From assembly GCF_021389955.1 (NCBI RefSeq), contig NZ_CP089980.1, positions 1,363,501-1,427,500 of the forward strand: a stretch of DNA of 64,000 nucleotides. Direction: 5' to 3'. This DNA is from Fulvivirga maritima (lineage in GTDB: Bacteria; Bacteroidota; Bacteroidia; Cytophagales; Cyclobacteriaceae). Positions within the stretch are counted from its first letter, which is position 1. The number at the start of each line of letters is the position of its first letter. A program made the position numbers and the translations under genes. Below, in pieces: positions 8,119 to 15,318 of the stretch. The notes below the pieces were generated by a model. It was not told where the DNA came from and searched no databases. It saw nothing but the letters and a program-made list of their open reading frames with translations.

Positions 8119-8673
8119 TTACCTCTTCTTAAGTAAATAAATGTAATAAATAAGTAATGTTATTATGCTTAATATAAAGACAGTTACATTAATAATCAAT
8201 TGATATTTTATTGCAATTGTTAAGAAATTCCAATTCATAATACGTACTGCTTGACCTCCTGAGCTTTTCATTATTAATATCCCTTGACCTCTATTCAAGG
8301 ACCTAAACCTAACAATAAACTCTCCATTGGGCTGAATTTCATCAATTATAAAATCAAAGCATCTTTCAGATATGCTATTTGAATCAATTTCTTTTTGCAT
8401 TGAATAAGCTGGTGGAATTGCAATCACAATAGGCTCTGAAACCAGACTATCAAGATCACTCGAATCTTTTAAACAGAGATTAAAGTTTAGGGAAGTTAAC
8501 ACAATGGCTGAGGAGAGATTAGTCAATTTGAGGTTAGTTATATCATTTTTTGTTCTAAAACTATACTCAAGTATGGGAGACTGTTTAGAATTTTCTATTA
8601 TGTTATTTAATGACCATGTCAAAATCCCGATTAAAGCAACAAATAAATATGGTATATTGTCTCGATTTAGCAT
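8119..8673 (-). CDS. Hypothetical protein with N- and C-terminal membrane helices
   Basis: An in-frame start exists at 8694, but the internal ATG at 8673 (MLNRDNIPYLFVALIGILTW) gives a cleaner start right before the first helix. A periplasmic or cytoplasmic domain of about 110 residues follows (SLNFNLCLKDSSDLD, FIVRFRSLNRGQG). A second helix at the C-terminus (LIINVTVFILSIITLLIYYI) ends in LLKKR. I do not recognise the family. It is the first gene of a pair with the exported protein that follows after one base, so the two may work together at the envelope (inference). Confidence 0.6.
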   Translation of the reverse strand: MLNRDNIPYLFVALIGILTWSLNNIIENSKQSPILEYSFRTKNDITNLKLTNLSSAIVLTSLNFNLCLKDSSDLDSLVSEPIVIAIPPAYSMQKEIDSNSISERCFDFIIDEIQPNGEFIVRFRSLNRGQGILIMKSSGGQAVRIMNWNFLTIAIKYQLIINVTVFILSIITLLIYYIYLLKKR

Positions 8674-8737
8674 TATATTGCAATATAATAACAAAATAAC
8701 AATAGTAAATTTAACATTATTATAACATAATTCATAA

Positions 8738-9991
8738 TTAAATAACCAAATAAGTCAACCTCCTCCAGCACCACTCTAACGGCCCATATTCAAATTTTTT
8801 GAACCAGAAGTAGCTCCAGATTAATTGTAACCCCCAGATACAGACTACCACATAAAGGAGTTCATGGCGGGCTAGCTGACCATAGAGGGAAAAGCCATAG
8901 CCATAAAATAAAAGTCCGCAGATTATATTTTGGATTATATAGTTAGTTAACGCCATTCTACCAGCTAATGAAAGGGCGGTAAACCACTTGGGCCTGGCCA
9001 GTTTCTGATAAAATCCATTGAATACCAATATATAGGCCAACGCCATAATTTCCTTAGGGAAAGCAAAGAGTAACCCTTGCCAAATATTCAGCACAGGCTT
9101 ATAATACTCAAATGTCCAGTGGTAATACCTCGCGTAATTGATATATAGTGCCAATGCCGTTATAACAGCAGTAATTAGCCAGTAATATTTCACTGACTTG
9201 TAATCACTAAAAACATTCAGTTTATAAAGAATAATTCCTATTATCATCAGAATGAGGGTGCGGTAAAGAATTCCCGAATAAAACACTTCCCCTTTAAGTA
9301 CCTTCACATGCTCGGCATTTGCCTCCACACTTTGCCAATAAGTATCTCTGCCGCTTTCTATTTCATCTGTATTGCCTTCTTTAGGAGATGTGCTTTTCTG
9401 CCATTTTTCTATAACCATTTTCTGCTCGTCGGTAGGAGTATCAGCATCTAATGCTTCTAAATACTCCTGATATTGCTGTTGTTTGTTAAGCACGCTATCC
9501 ACAGCATTATATGACAAAACGGCCACTGGTATGAGCAAGATGAGCACAAGCCTTTTGGCACTAAATACCCTAAATGGAAACAGCAGAAAACCACATATAG
9601 CATAATGATAAAGGATATCGCCATTCCAGATAAAATAGGCATGAATTACTCCTATCAGAAATAATAACAATAGCCGGCGCGCATAAATATCGACCGCTTT
9701 TAAGCCCAGTCCCTTCTTCTCTAGTCTTTCCAGAAAAATATAAAAACCCACACCAAAAAGAATTGAAAACATACCAAAAAACTTCCCTTGACACAGCAAA
9801 TACACCCAAAATCGCACAGTATGATCTTGAGCAGACTCAAACCCATAAGCATAAGGGCTCCATTGGTTAGGGTAGCAAAATGACTCTATGTTCATTATCA
9901 ATATCCCCAGTACCGCTATGCCTCTTAAAAAGTCTAATGATTGAATTCTATTCTTTTGCCTAGTGGCAGCTATTGCGTTTTGCATGTACAT
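8738..9991 (-). CDS. DUF418 domain-containing membrane protein
   Basis: The N-terminus QSLDFLRGIAVLGILIMNI and the C-terminal segment LAGRMALTNYIIQNIIC, together with ELLYVVVCIWGLQLIWSYFW, are characteristic of the DUF418/YeiB family. The protein has about ten hydrophobic segments over 417 residues and a hydrophilic loop near residues 160-210. The initiator may be the Met at residue 3. The family is related to membrane acyltransferases and transporters, but no function is firmly known. No cotranscribed partner is evident; the next gene upstream is divergent. Confidence 0.85.
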   Translation of the reverse strand: MYMQNAIAATRQKNRIQSLDFLRGIAVLGILIMNIESFCYPNQWSPYAYGFESAQDHTVRFWVYLLCQGKFFGMFSILFGVGFYIFLERLEKKGLGLKAVDIYARRLLLLFLIGVIHAYFIWNGDILYHYAICGFLLFPFRVFSAKRLVLILLIPVAVLSYNAVDSVLNKQQQYQEYLEALDADTPTDEQKMVIEKWQKSTSPKEGNTDEIESGRDTYWQSVEANAEHVKVLKGEVFYSGILYRTLILMIIGIILYKLNVFSDYKSVKYYWLITAVITALALYINYARYYHWTFEYYKPVLNIWQGLLFAFPKEIMALAYILVFNGFYQKLARPKWFTALSLAGRMALTNYIIQNIICGLLFYGYGFSLYGQLARHELLYVVVCIWGLQLIWSYFWFKKFEYGPLEWCWRRLTYLVI

Positions 9992-10090
9992 GGATTATAA
10001 CATTTCTTCCAATCTTTTCATTCTTCGCCCGAAATATAGATTGCTAAAATTAATAATCCGAAGTTTTTAGACTTAAACATTTGATAGGAG

Positions 10091-10366
10091 ATGCGCAAAA
10101 TCCGCTTATTTCAGAATAAGGGGAATATTGTAAGCGGAACTCATGGGAAAGGAGTTTTGGTCTTTGCTAAGCAGATTGGCAAAAATTATGTTTACTATGC
10201 CTTTGTTCCAGATCAGGAAGACCTTTATGATAGAGAATCTCCATTGAATAAAAGAAGAAGAATAAAATGGTTCGACAAAGAAGGAGATGTATTCTCTTAT
10301 AATTCTGATTCAGAAGCCACTCTAAAGTATGGTCAATCTTTTAAAGAAGTTAAAAAGAGCGAGTAG
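10091..10366 (+). CDS. Hypothetical small basic protein
   Basis: The protein has 91 residues, rich in Lys, Arg, Tyr and Phe, with no signal peptide or membrane segment. A Shine-Dalgarno-like AGGAG lies just before the ATG, which supports translation. A central patch NKRRRIKWFDKEGDVFSY is strongly basic. I do not recognise a family. It stands alone between two minus-strand genes and its promoter would be in the 99-base divergent gap before it. Confidence 0.55.
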   Translation: MRKIRLFQNKGNIVSGTHGKGVLVFAKQIGKNYVYYAFVPDQEDLYDRESPLNKRRRIKWFDKEGDVFSYNSDSEATLKYGQSFKEVKKSE

Positions 10367-10411
10367 CTGGGCTTGCCCGTGCCGGGCTTTGGTCTATTTT
10401 TCCAAAAATAA

Positions 10412-10846
10412 TTATCTCAGCAATTTTGGTATTTTATAAGTTGGTCCTTCAATTATGGCGTTTACACCATCAAGTTTTACTTCATAGTATGATGTCCTTT
10501 CCTTTTTAAGGAATGCCTTTTTCTCTTCTACAACTTCAAATATAAGCTCCTTACTATCCTGATAAATTAGCTCGCCGTTATAAGATTTGAAATGGCCCTG
10601 CAGCCACTCCACAAATTGTTTAAAATTATCAATTTCCACCACCATAAATCTCACCTTGTTATTACTAAGAGCTGAAACCAGAGCTATAAAGCACGCAACA
10701 ATAACGTTTATTAACTCAAAAGACCATTGACTAAAATCAAAGTCAAATCTGATCAAATTGTATAAAATCATCCCGACCAGACTAACTAATGAAGTAAGTA
10801 GAAAAACTTTAGCACGAACCAACCATGTTTGATCTTTTACAATCAT
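10412..10846 (-). CDS. Hypothetical membrane protein
   Basis: This 144-residue protein has two hydrophobic helices at about residues 12-31 and 42-61 (VFLLTSLVSLVGMILYNL, LINVIVACFIALVSAL). A soluble C-terminal domain of about 80 residues follows with mixed alpha/beta pattern (FKQFVEWLQGHFKSYNGEL, SYYEVKLDGVNAIIEGP). This resembles small Bacteroidota proteins of unknown function with a PH-like tail, but I cannot assign one. It follows the monooxygenase-like gene after 19 bases and is probably last in that operon. Confidence 0.6.
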   Translation of the reverse strand: MIVKDQTWLVRAKVFLLTSLVSLVGMILYNLIRFDFDFSQWSFELINVIVACFIALVSALSNNKVRFMVVEIDNFKQFVEWLQGHFKSYNGELIYQDSKELIFEVVEEKKAFLKKERTSYYEVKLDGVNAIIEGPTYKIPKLLR

Positions 10847-10865
10847 TTTTTCCTAATTCAACAAC

Positions 10866-11171
10866 CTATTCATCAGCAAAAACCTCATAATGAATCACTT
10901 TCTCTTCAAACTCAAGCAGGTAATCATCATCTTCAGGATAGTACTTGGCCTTTTCAAAATCTTCTCCGGCAAAATTTTTAATCACTTCCAGATTTTCCCA
11001 GTAGGTAATCAATGTATAATGCGCTACATCTCCCTCTATCCTTCTTAGAAAGCTTAGTTTAATAAACCCTTTGGTGCTGCTGTAATCAGGTATGGCACGG
11101 GAGTTAGTAAAGGCTGTATACTCTTCGTAATGCTCCGCTTGGGTACGGCCGTGCCATATTCTTGCTATCAT
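10866..11171 (-). CDS. Antibiotic biosynthesis monooxygenase-like protein
   Basis: This 101-residue protein has the dimeric ferredoxin-like alpha/beta barrel pattern of the ABM family: MIARIWHGRT at the start, a helix with YEEYTAF, strands GFIKLSFLRR and HYTLITYWENLEVIKNFAG, and YPEDDDYLLEFEEKV at the end. Such proteins are small cofactor-free oxygenases or heme-handling proteins, but here the substrate is unknown. It starts 12 bases after the GNAT gene and is part of the same operon. Confidence 0.75.
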   Translation of the reverse strand: MIARIWHGRTQAEHYEEYTAFTNSRAIPDYSSTKGFIKLSFLRRIEGDVAHYTLITYWENLEVIKNFAGEDFEKAKYYPEDDDYLLEFEEKVIHYEVFADE

Positions 11172-11183
11172 CGGCTTTATTAT

Positions 11184-11591
11184 TTAATGCTCCTCACCAT
11201 CATAGATCCACATTGGCTCAGTTTGCCCGGCGCGTGAAAAGCCTATTTTCTTATAAAAGTCTACCGCCTTACCATCGGCGGTAAGCATTTGCATATGAAA
11301 TCCTGCATATTTCTCTTGCATCTTATCCATTATCATATGACCTATTCCTTTGCTATGATAATCTGGCAACACCAGCAAATGCGGATAGTATACCACCAAA
11401 TGGCCGTCAGAAATAGCATTGCCTATGCCTACCAACTTATTTCCTTCCCAGGCTGAAACCAAACTATGAGATTTCATTAGTCCTTTATAAAGTGCTTCAG
11501 GTTTATCGGCCGAACTCCATTGATTAGCCCTATACAGAGCCATAATATTTTCGATAGGTATGTCCCGGGTTTCTGAAACTGTAATGTCCAT
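11184..11591 (-). CDS. GNAT family N-acetyltransferase
   Basis: The 135-residue product has the GNAT fold. The acetyl-CoA binding motif A is in VLPDYHSKGIGHMIMDKM (a variant of Q/RxxGxG/A) and motif B is in GKAVDFYKKIGFSRAG. The WSSADKPEALYKGLMKSHSL stretch near the start is common in this subgroup. The acceptor is not predictable. The ATG at 11591 overlaps the stop of the preceding small membrane-protein gene by one base, so the genes are translationally coupled. Confidence 0.85.
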   Translation of the reverse strand: MDITVSETRDIPIENIMALYRANQWSSADKPEALYKGLMKSHSLVSAWEGNKLVGIGNAISDGHLVVYYPHLLVLPDYHSKGIGHMIMDKMQEKYAGFHMQMLTADGKAVDFYKKIGFSRAGQTEPMWIYDGEEH

Positions 11592-11791
11592 TAGCTATTA
11601 AAGAATTCTTTGAATTTAGGGTAAGTAATTATTTTATACAGCAATGTTAATGCTCCCACCACTTTAAATATGACTGCGGAAGTGAGCAATAGATCGGCAC
11701 TGGCCCAATGCATAATTTTAATTGCTACTGCTATAAAGTCAATACAATATCCGATGGCCAATACTATCAATGCATATTTGGCTTTCATCAA
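11591..11791 (-). CDS. Small two-helix membrane protein, GldL-like
   Basis: This 66-residue protein consists of two membrane helices (YALIVLAIGYCIDFIAVAI, LLLTSAVIFKVVGALTLLYKI) separated by KIMHWASAD. The KIxHWxxAD signature recalls the N-terminal transmembrane hairpin of the gliding and type IX secretion motor protein GldL, but the long cytoplasmic tail of GldL is absent. Its start overlaps the end of the preceding gene by four bases (ATGA). It is more likely a small paralogue than a functional motor subunit. Confidence 0.6.
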   Translation of the reverse strand: MMKAKYALIVLAIGYCIDFIAVAIKIMHWASADLLLTSAVIFKVVGALTLLYKIITYPKFKEFFNS

Positions 11792-12282
11792 TTTATGCTG
11801 TTTAGTGAATCTCTAACATTGCTTTCAGACCTGATTGAATCAGCATCACGCATAATATAATCATTTTTTTCTACACCCGCAGGCGTATCCGCTTTAAATA
11901 GCTCGGGCAGAAAGATCATAAGAGCGGTAATAACCACCCCAAAGAGTAATAGCCAAAAGGTAGTGCGCTTCAGCGCTTTAGAGCTGCCCATTTCCTGTAC
12001 CGCTTCGTTTAGCCTACCGAAATCCTGAAAAGCTTCCTTTCTAGGCTTCTTCTCACCATAATCATACGCTTCTAAATATTCATAGCCATAAGGCGTTAGA
12101 AAATACACGCCTTCCTCCTCTTCTGTTTCTATCATATCATTAGCCACCAGCTCGCTCACCAAGGGGTCTACCTTCTCCTTTGGCACCTCTCGCTCCTGGC
12201 AAAATGTGGCTATGTTTAGAGCCTGTCCTTCAGTATCATAAATGGCTCCCAGTATAACAATATGATCATCAGTGATATTCAT
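11788..12282 (-). CDS. Hypothetical protein with winged-helix-like N-terminus and one membrane helix
   Basis: Residues 1-75 look like a winged helix (DDHIVILGAIYDTEGQALNI, KVDPLVSELVANDMIETEEE, YFLTPYGYEYLEAY). A linker is followed by a membrane helix near residues 110-128 (TTFWLLLFGVVITALMIFL) and a short polar tail. This suggests a membrane-tethered DNA- or protein-binding protein, but I do not recognise a named family. It is the first gene of a five-gene operon running to 10412 with overlaps or short gaps throughout. Confidence 0.6.
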   Translation of the reverse strand: MNITDDHIVILGAIYDTEGQALNIATFCQEREVPKEKVDPLVSELVANDMIETEEEEGVYFLTPYGYEYLEAYDYGEKKPRKEAFQDFGRLNEAVQEMGSSKALKRTTFWLLLFGVVITALMIFLPELFKADTPAGVEKNDYIMRDADSIRSESNVRDSLNSIN

Positions 12283-12607
12283 ATCAACTTTGTATTCAGT
12301 TTATATATTAAGATTTTTTAACGTACCAATATTGCTTATTCCTCCGTAAACAATTTATTAGTGTTGTTTGTCATCAATATAGGTATGGATTACCAGTCAA
12401 AAACATGCTATTATGGTCAATAAATTTTATTCTTTTAGCCGTTATAGCATAAATACCAAAATGACCTGAAATCCATTTTCTACAATTGATGGTTAAACAA
12501 TGTTTTTGCAAATTCGTAACTTTCTGCCAAAATGGAAAACTGACATTTGTAAATAGTTTTAAAGAAAATAAAGAATTCCATATTTAACATCAAAACCCAA
12601 AAGAATT
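12283..12607. other. AT-rich divergent intergenic region
   Basis: These 325 bases separate the minus-strand operon from the plus-strand hydrolase gene. I see no credible small gene, no structured RNA and no perfect TAnnTTTG element. It presumably holds the two divergent promoters. Confidence 0.5.
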
Positions 12608-13288
12608 ATGAAAGTCACGTATTACGGACATGCTTGCTTTTCAGTAGAAGTAAAAGGAAAAAACTTATTATTCGATCCTTTTATCACTCCTAATGAAAAG
12701 GCCAAAGCAATAGACATCAATGCTATAAAAGCAGATTATATATTAATTAGTCATGGTCATCAGGATCACCTGGCTGATGCAGTGGCTATTGCCAAAAACA
12801 CAGGAGCAACCGTTGTTTCTAATTTTGAGATAATTACCTGGGCACAAAATCAAGGTGTAGAAAATGTTCACCCTATGAACCATGGTGGCTATGTAGAGTT
12901 TGATTTTGGAAAGGTAAAATATGTAAATGCTATTCACTCTAGTTCATTTGCTGATGGCTCTTACGCCGGTAACCCTGGTGGATTTGTAGTAGCTTCTGAT
13001 GAGAAAAACTTCTACTATGCAGGAGATACTGCCTTAACTATGGACATGAAACTGATCCCTGCCTTTGCTAAGATTGATTTCGCTGTATTGCCTATCGGAA
13101 ACTGCCTTACTATGGGAGTAGAAGATGCCATTACTGCGGCCGATTTTGTAGAGTGTAATAAAGTGCTAGGTGTACACTATGACACTATGCCTATTATTAC
13201 TATAGATCACCAAGCATCTATTGATCAATTTAAAGCTAGTGATAAAGAATTAGTATTAATGGAAATAGGTGAGAGCAAAGATTTTTAA
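12608..13288 (+). CDS. UPF0173-type metal-dependent hydrolase
   Basis: This 226-residue protein has the metallo-beta-lactamase fold of the UPF0173 family. It starts MKVTYYGHACFSVE, has the metal-binding motif SHGHQDHLAD (HxHxDH), further ligands in MNHGG and YAGDTALTMD, and ends with VHYDTMPII. Members bind two metal ions; the physiological substrate is unknown. It is a single-gene unit followed by a strong intrinsic terminator. Confidence 0.9.
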   Translation: MKVTYYGHACFSVEVKGKNLLFDPFITPNEKAKAIDINAIKADYILISHGHQDHLADAVAIAKNTGATVVSNFEIITWAQNQGVENVHPMNHGGYVEFDFGKVKYVNAIHSSSFADGSYAGNPGGFVVASDEKNFYYAGDTALTMDMKLIPAFAKIDFAVLPIGNCLTMGVEDAITAADFVECNKVLGVHYDTMPIITIDHQASIDQFKASDKELVLMEIGESKDF

Positions 13289-13303
13289 TTGAATAACCTG
13301 ACT

Positions 13304-13342
13304 AAAACCCGGAGCCATTTAGGCAACGGGTTTTCATTTTTT
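13304..13342 (+). terminator. Intrinsic terminator or attenuator before the SelW-like gene
   Basis: The stem AAAACCCG/CGGGTTTT encloses an inner GCC/GGC pair and is followed by CATTTTTT. It ends only two bases before the ATG of the next gene, so it could both terminate the hydrolase transcript and limit expression of the SelW-like gene. Confidence 0.8.
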
Positions 13343-13344
13343 AT

Positions 13345-13617
13345 ATGAAACCACACATACAAATCACCTACTGCACCCAATGCCGCTGGCTACTTAGAGC
13401 TGCCTGGATAGCCCAGGAACTGCTCACCACCTTTGATACAGACCTGGAGGAAGTAGCGCTAAAACCAGGAACAGGAGGCATTTTTGAAGTAAGACTGCAA
13501 GATGAACTCATTTTCTCCAGAAAAGAGGAAGGCAGATTTCCTGAATCTAAAGAACTAAAACAGCTTATCAGAGATCGTATAGACCCTGAAAGGTCACTCG
13601 GCCACAGTGACCGATAA
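13345..13617 (+). CDS. SelT/SelW/SelH family (Rdx) protein
   Basis: This 90-residue protein has the thioredoxin-like Rdx signature ITYCTQCRWLLRAAW, with the redox motif CTQC as plain cysteines (no selenocysteine codon), and GTGGIFEVRLQDELIFSRKE, matching the second conserved block of the family. ESKELKQLIRDRI completes the fold. The role is presumed thiol redox chemistry; partners are unknown. The start lies directly after a strong terminator hairpin, and no separate promoter is evident in the 56-base gap. Confidence 0.88.
   Translation: MKPHIQITYCTQCRWLLRAAWIAQELLTTFDTDLEEVALKPGTGGIFEVRLQDELIFSRKEEGRFPESKELKQLIRDRIDPERSLGHSDR
13592..13612. repeat. Perfect 7-bp inverted repeat at the 3' end of the SelW-like gene
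   Basis: GGTCACT and AGTGACC are separated by seven bases, ending just before the stop codon at 13615. It could form an mRNA hairpin, but there is no T-run directly after it. Confidence 0.35.
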
Positions 13618-13746
13618 AGCCACATTCACACCCCGTGGGTAATTTTTTCCATTAAATTCAAAATTATTCCACTTTAAAACGCAGAAAAAGCCCAGATTCT
13701 GCGCATATAGACTCTTTTTCATTGAGGCACGGTGTTAGAAGAATAG

Positions 13747-13772
13747 TAGGTGAAGTTTATTTTAATCACCTA
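13747..13772. promoter_or_regulatory. Candidate operator: inverted repeat TAGGTGA/TCACCTA
   Basis: A perfect 7-base inverted repeat with a 12-base AT-rich spacer (centre-to-centre 19 bases, about two helical turns) sits 11 bases upstream of the DUF4136 start. The geometry fits a dimeric regulator site. No regulator is identified. Confidence 0.35.
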
Positions 13773-13783
13773 AAATAACCGTT

Positions 13784-14368
13784 ATGAAAAAGATAGTATT
13801 ATCACTAACCCTAAGTATATTCTTTATAAGTACATATGCGCAACGAATATATTCTGAGAAATCAACAGGCGCTATAAATGGAAACTATGAAACTTTCGCA
13901 TTACTAGACCCGCAGCAGTCTGCTGACCCGGGGAGTGCTGAAGCACTAGTGATTGAAAGCGATAACATGCAAAGCGTATGGGTATTTACCAACGAAAATT
14001 ACCCAGGAGCAGATGTAAAAAACTCCATTAAAACTTCTATTAAGCAAGAGTTTATAGAAAGAGACTATGATTTTAACACTAATAATCCTGACCTTTTAGT
14101 ATCATTTATGGTATTTGATAAAGAAGGTAAAATAAAAGGTCATTTTAATGACAATACTGCCACTGCAGGTGTTAAAACTCCAGAAACTATAGAATTTGAC
14201 AAAGGTACTTTACTAATTACCGTTACTGATTATGAATCAGGTAAAACAGTATGGCAAGGATTTGAAAACAATGCGTTTGATAACTCAACCATTACCGAGG
14301 CTGATGCTATGAAGGCTGTTACTGATATTTTACAGTCGTTAGATCTTGATAGCCCAGGAACCTTATAA
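13784..14368 (+). CDS. DUF4136 domain-containing exported protein
   Basis: This 194-residue protein has a signal peptide MKKIVLSLTLSIFFISTYAQ. The DUF4136 pattern follows: IKTSIKQEFIERDYDFNT, NPDLLVSFMVFDKEG, FDKGTLLITVTDYESGKTVW and ITEADAMKAVTDIL. Bacteroidota members are usually lipoproteins; here the mature N-terminus lacks a lipobox Cys, so it is probably periplasmic. Function of the domain is unknown. A bidirectional terminator follows. Confidence 0.85.
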   Translation: MKKIVLSLTLSIFFISTYAQRIYSEKSTGAINGNYETFALLDPQQSADPGSAEALVIESDNMQSVWVFTNENYPGADVKNSIKTSIKQEFIERDYDFNTNNPDLLVSFMVFDKEGKIKGHFNDNTATAGVKTPETIEFDKGTLLITVTDYESGKTVWQGFENNAFDNSTITEADAMKAVTDILQSLDLDSPGTL

Positions 14369-14402
14369 TTATCGACAAAAAGAACCTATGAATTATTGAA
14401 GA

Positions 14403-14440
14403 GCTGTCTTTATCCTTAAACGGATGGAGACAGTTTTTTT
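14403..14440. terminator. Intrinsic terminator between converging genes
   Basis: The stem CTGTCTttATCC/GGATggAGACAG with a six-base loop is followed on the plus strand by seven T. It terminates the DUF4136 gene and lies at the 3' end of the converging SGNH gene. Confidence 0.8.
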
Positions 14441-15317
14441 ATTTGCTTGCAGCATAACTCTCTTTACCCATTTCATTATTAGAAAAATACTTTTTCACTA
14501 AATCACACCCGTACTTATTTAAATGGCTATAATCCTTAAAGTATTGATAGTCTTTTGAAATCATCAGCCGCTGATCAAGATCCAGTACACCAACCTGTAA
14601 ACTTTGTTGTATTCCTTCAAACTCATGCTTCACCTTTTCAGGCACATGTGTGTAATAATATTTTGTCAAAGGCATTTTAAGCAAAGTAACTTCGCAGTTG
14701 TTAGCCTTCAGTAGTTTCACCAGTTTTATAAGATAAGTCCGCTGTATTTCATCTTGCCGCACATAGTCCGGGTTCTGCCAATGGCGGAAAAGCGTTTCAT
14801 TAATACTTAAGGTATCTCTAATGTGTGCCGTAGTATTTTCATTGATCAACCCCACACACATTTGTCCAATAAGGTTAGGCAAGGCTCTTGCATTCAAAAC
14901 ACTAAAGTTCTCCTCAGACTGATACATTGGGCTGTCAATTATCAGATCAAACTCTTCTATATGAGAAGCCATACTATTTCTCCAACCAGGAAAAATCTTA
15001 TCGTTTTCTAACCTGTTTTGGTAGAGGTCTGAAAGGTTATGATAGTTAAATGAAACATAGACTCTTTTACCTTTTAGCTCATTTATGAATTCCTTGGCAA
15101 ACCGGTATTGCACAAAATAAGGACTGCCCGCTACAGAGTAATTGGCTATTCCCTCACCATTAATAAACTGAGTCTGGCTATCTCCTAAAATAACTAAAGA
15201 GGAACTCTTAAGATCCATTTCAAAAGTCTCCCTTAGAAATATAAACAGAGACATATAAAAACATGCCGGCAGCAAAAGGAATAAAAAGATCTGCTTTATA
15301 AATTTCTTAACTTCCAT
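14439..15317 (-). CDS. SGNH-like protein, partner of MBOAT O-acyltransferase
   Basis: The protein has an N-terminal signal anchor (FIKQIFLFLLLPACFYMSLFIF). A GDS motif in LVILGDSQTQF and a C-terminal DYSHLNKYG follow, resembling the SGNH hydrolase/AlgX-AlgJ fold with Ser and Asp-x-x-His positions. Such proteins receive an acyl group from the MBOAT partner and pass it to a polysaccharide in the periplasm. The ATG at 15317 is preferred over an upstream in-frame start at 15338 because it follows the MBOAT stop by one base. The target polysaccharide is not known; the O-antigen locus 20 kb away is one candidate. Confidence 0.72.
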   Translation of the reverse strand: MEVKKFIKQIFLFLLLPACFYMSLFIFLRETFEMDLKSSSLVILGDSQTQFINGEGIANYSVAGSPYFVQYRFAKEFINELKGKRVYVSFNYHNLSDLYQNRLENDKIFPGWRNSMASHIEEFDLIIDSPMYQSEENFSVLNARALPNLIGQMCVGLINENTTAHIRDTLSINETLFRHWQNPDYVRQDEIQRTYLIKLVKLLKANNCEVTLLKMPLTKYYYTHVPEKVKHEFEGIQQSLQVGVLDLDQRLMISKDYQYFKDYSHLNKYGCDLVKKYFSNNEMGKESYAASK

Positions 15318-15318
15318 A

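Noticed and set aside
10362-10395. GC-rich stretch after the 91-residue gene resembling the SDR 3' hairpins
   Set aside because: Only a partial match to the hairpin consensus; I cannot show a convincing stem.
12283-12607. Sigma-54-type promoter in the divergent gap
   Set aside because: TGG and TTGCA-like elements are present but the spacing does not fit the -24/-12 pattern.
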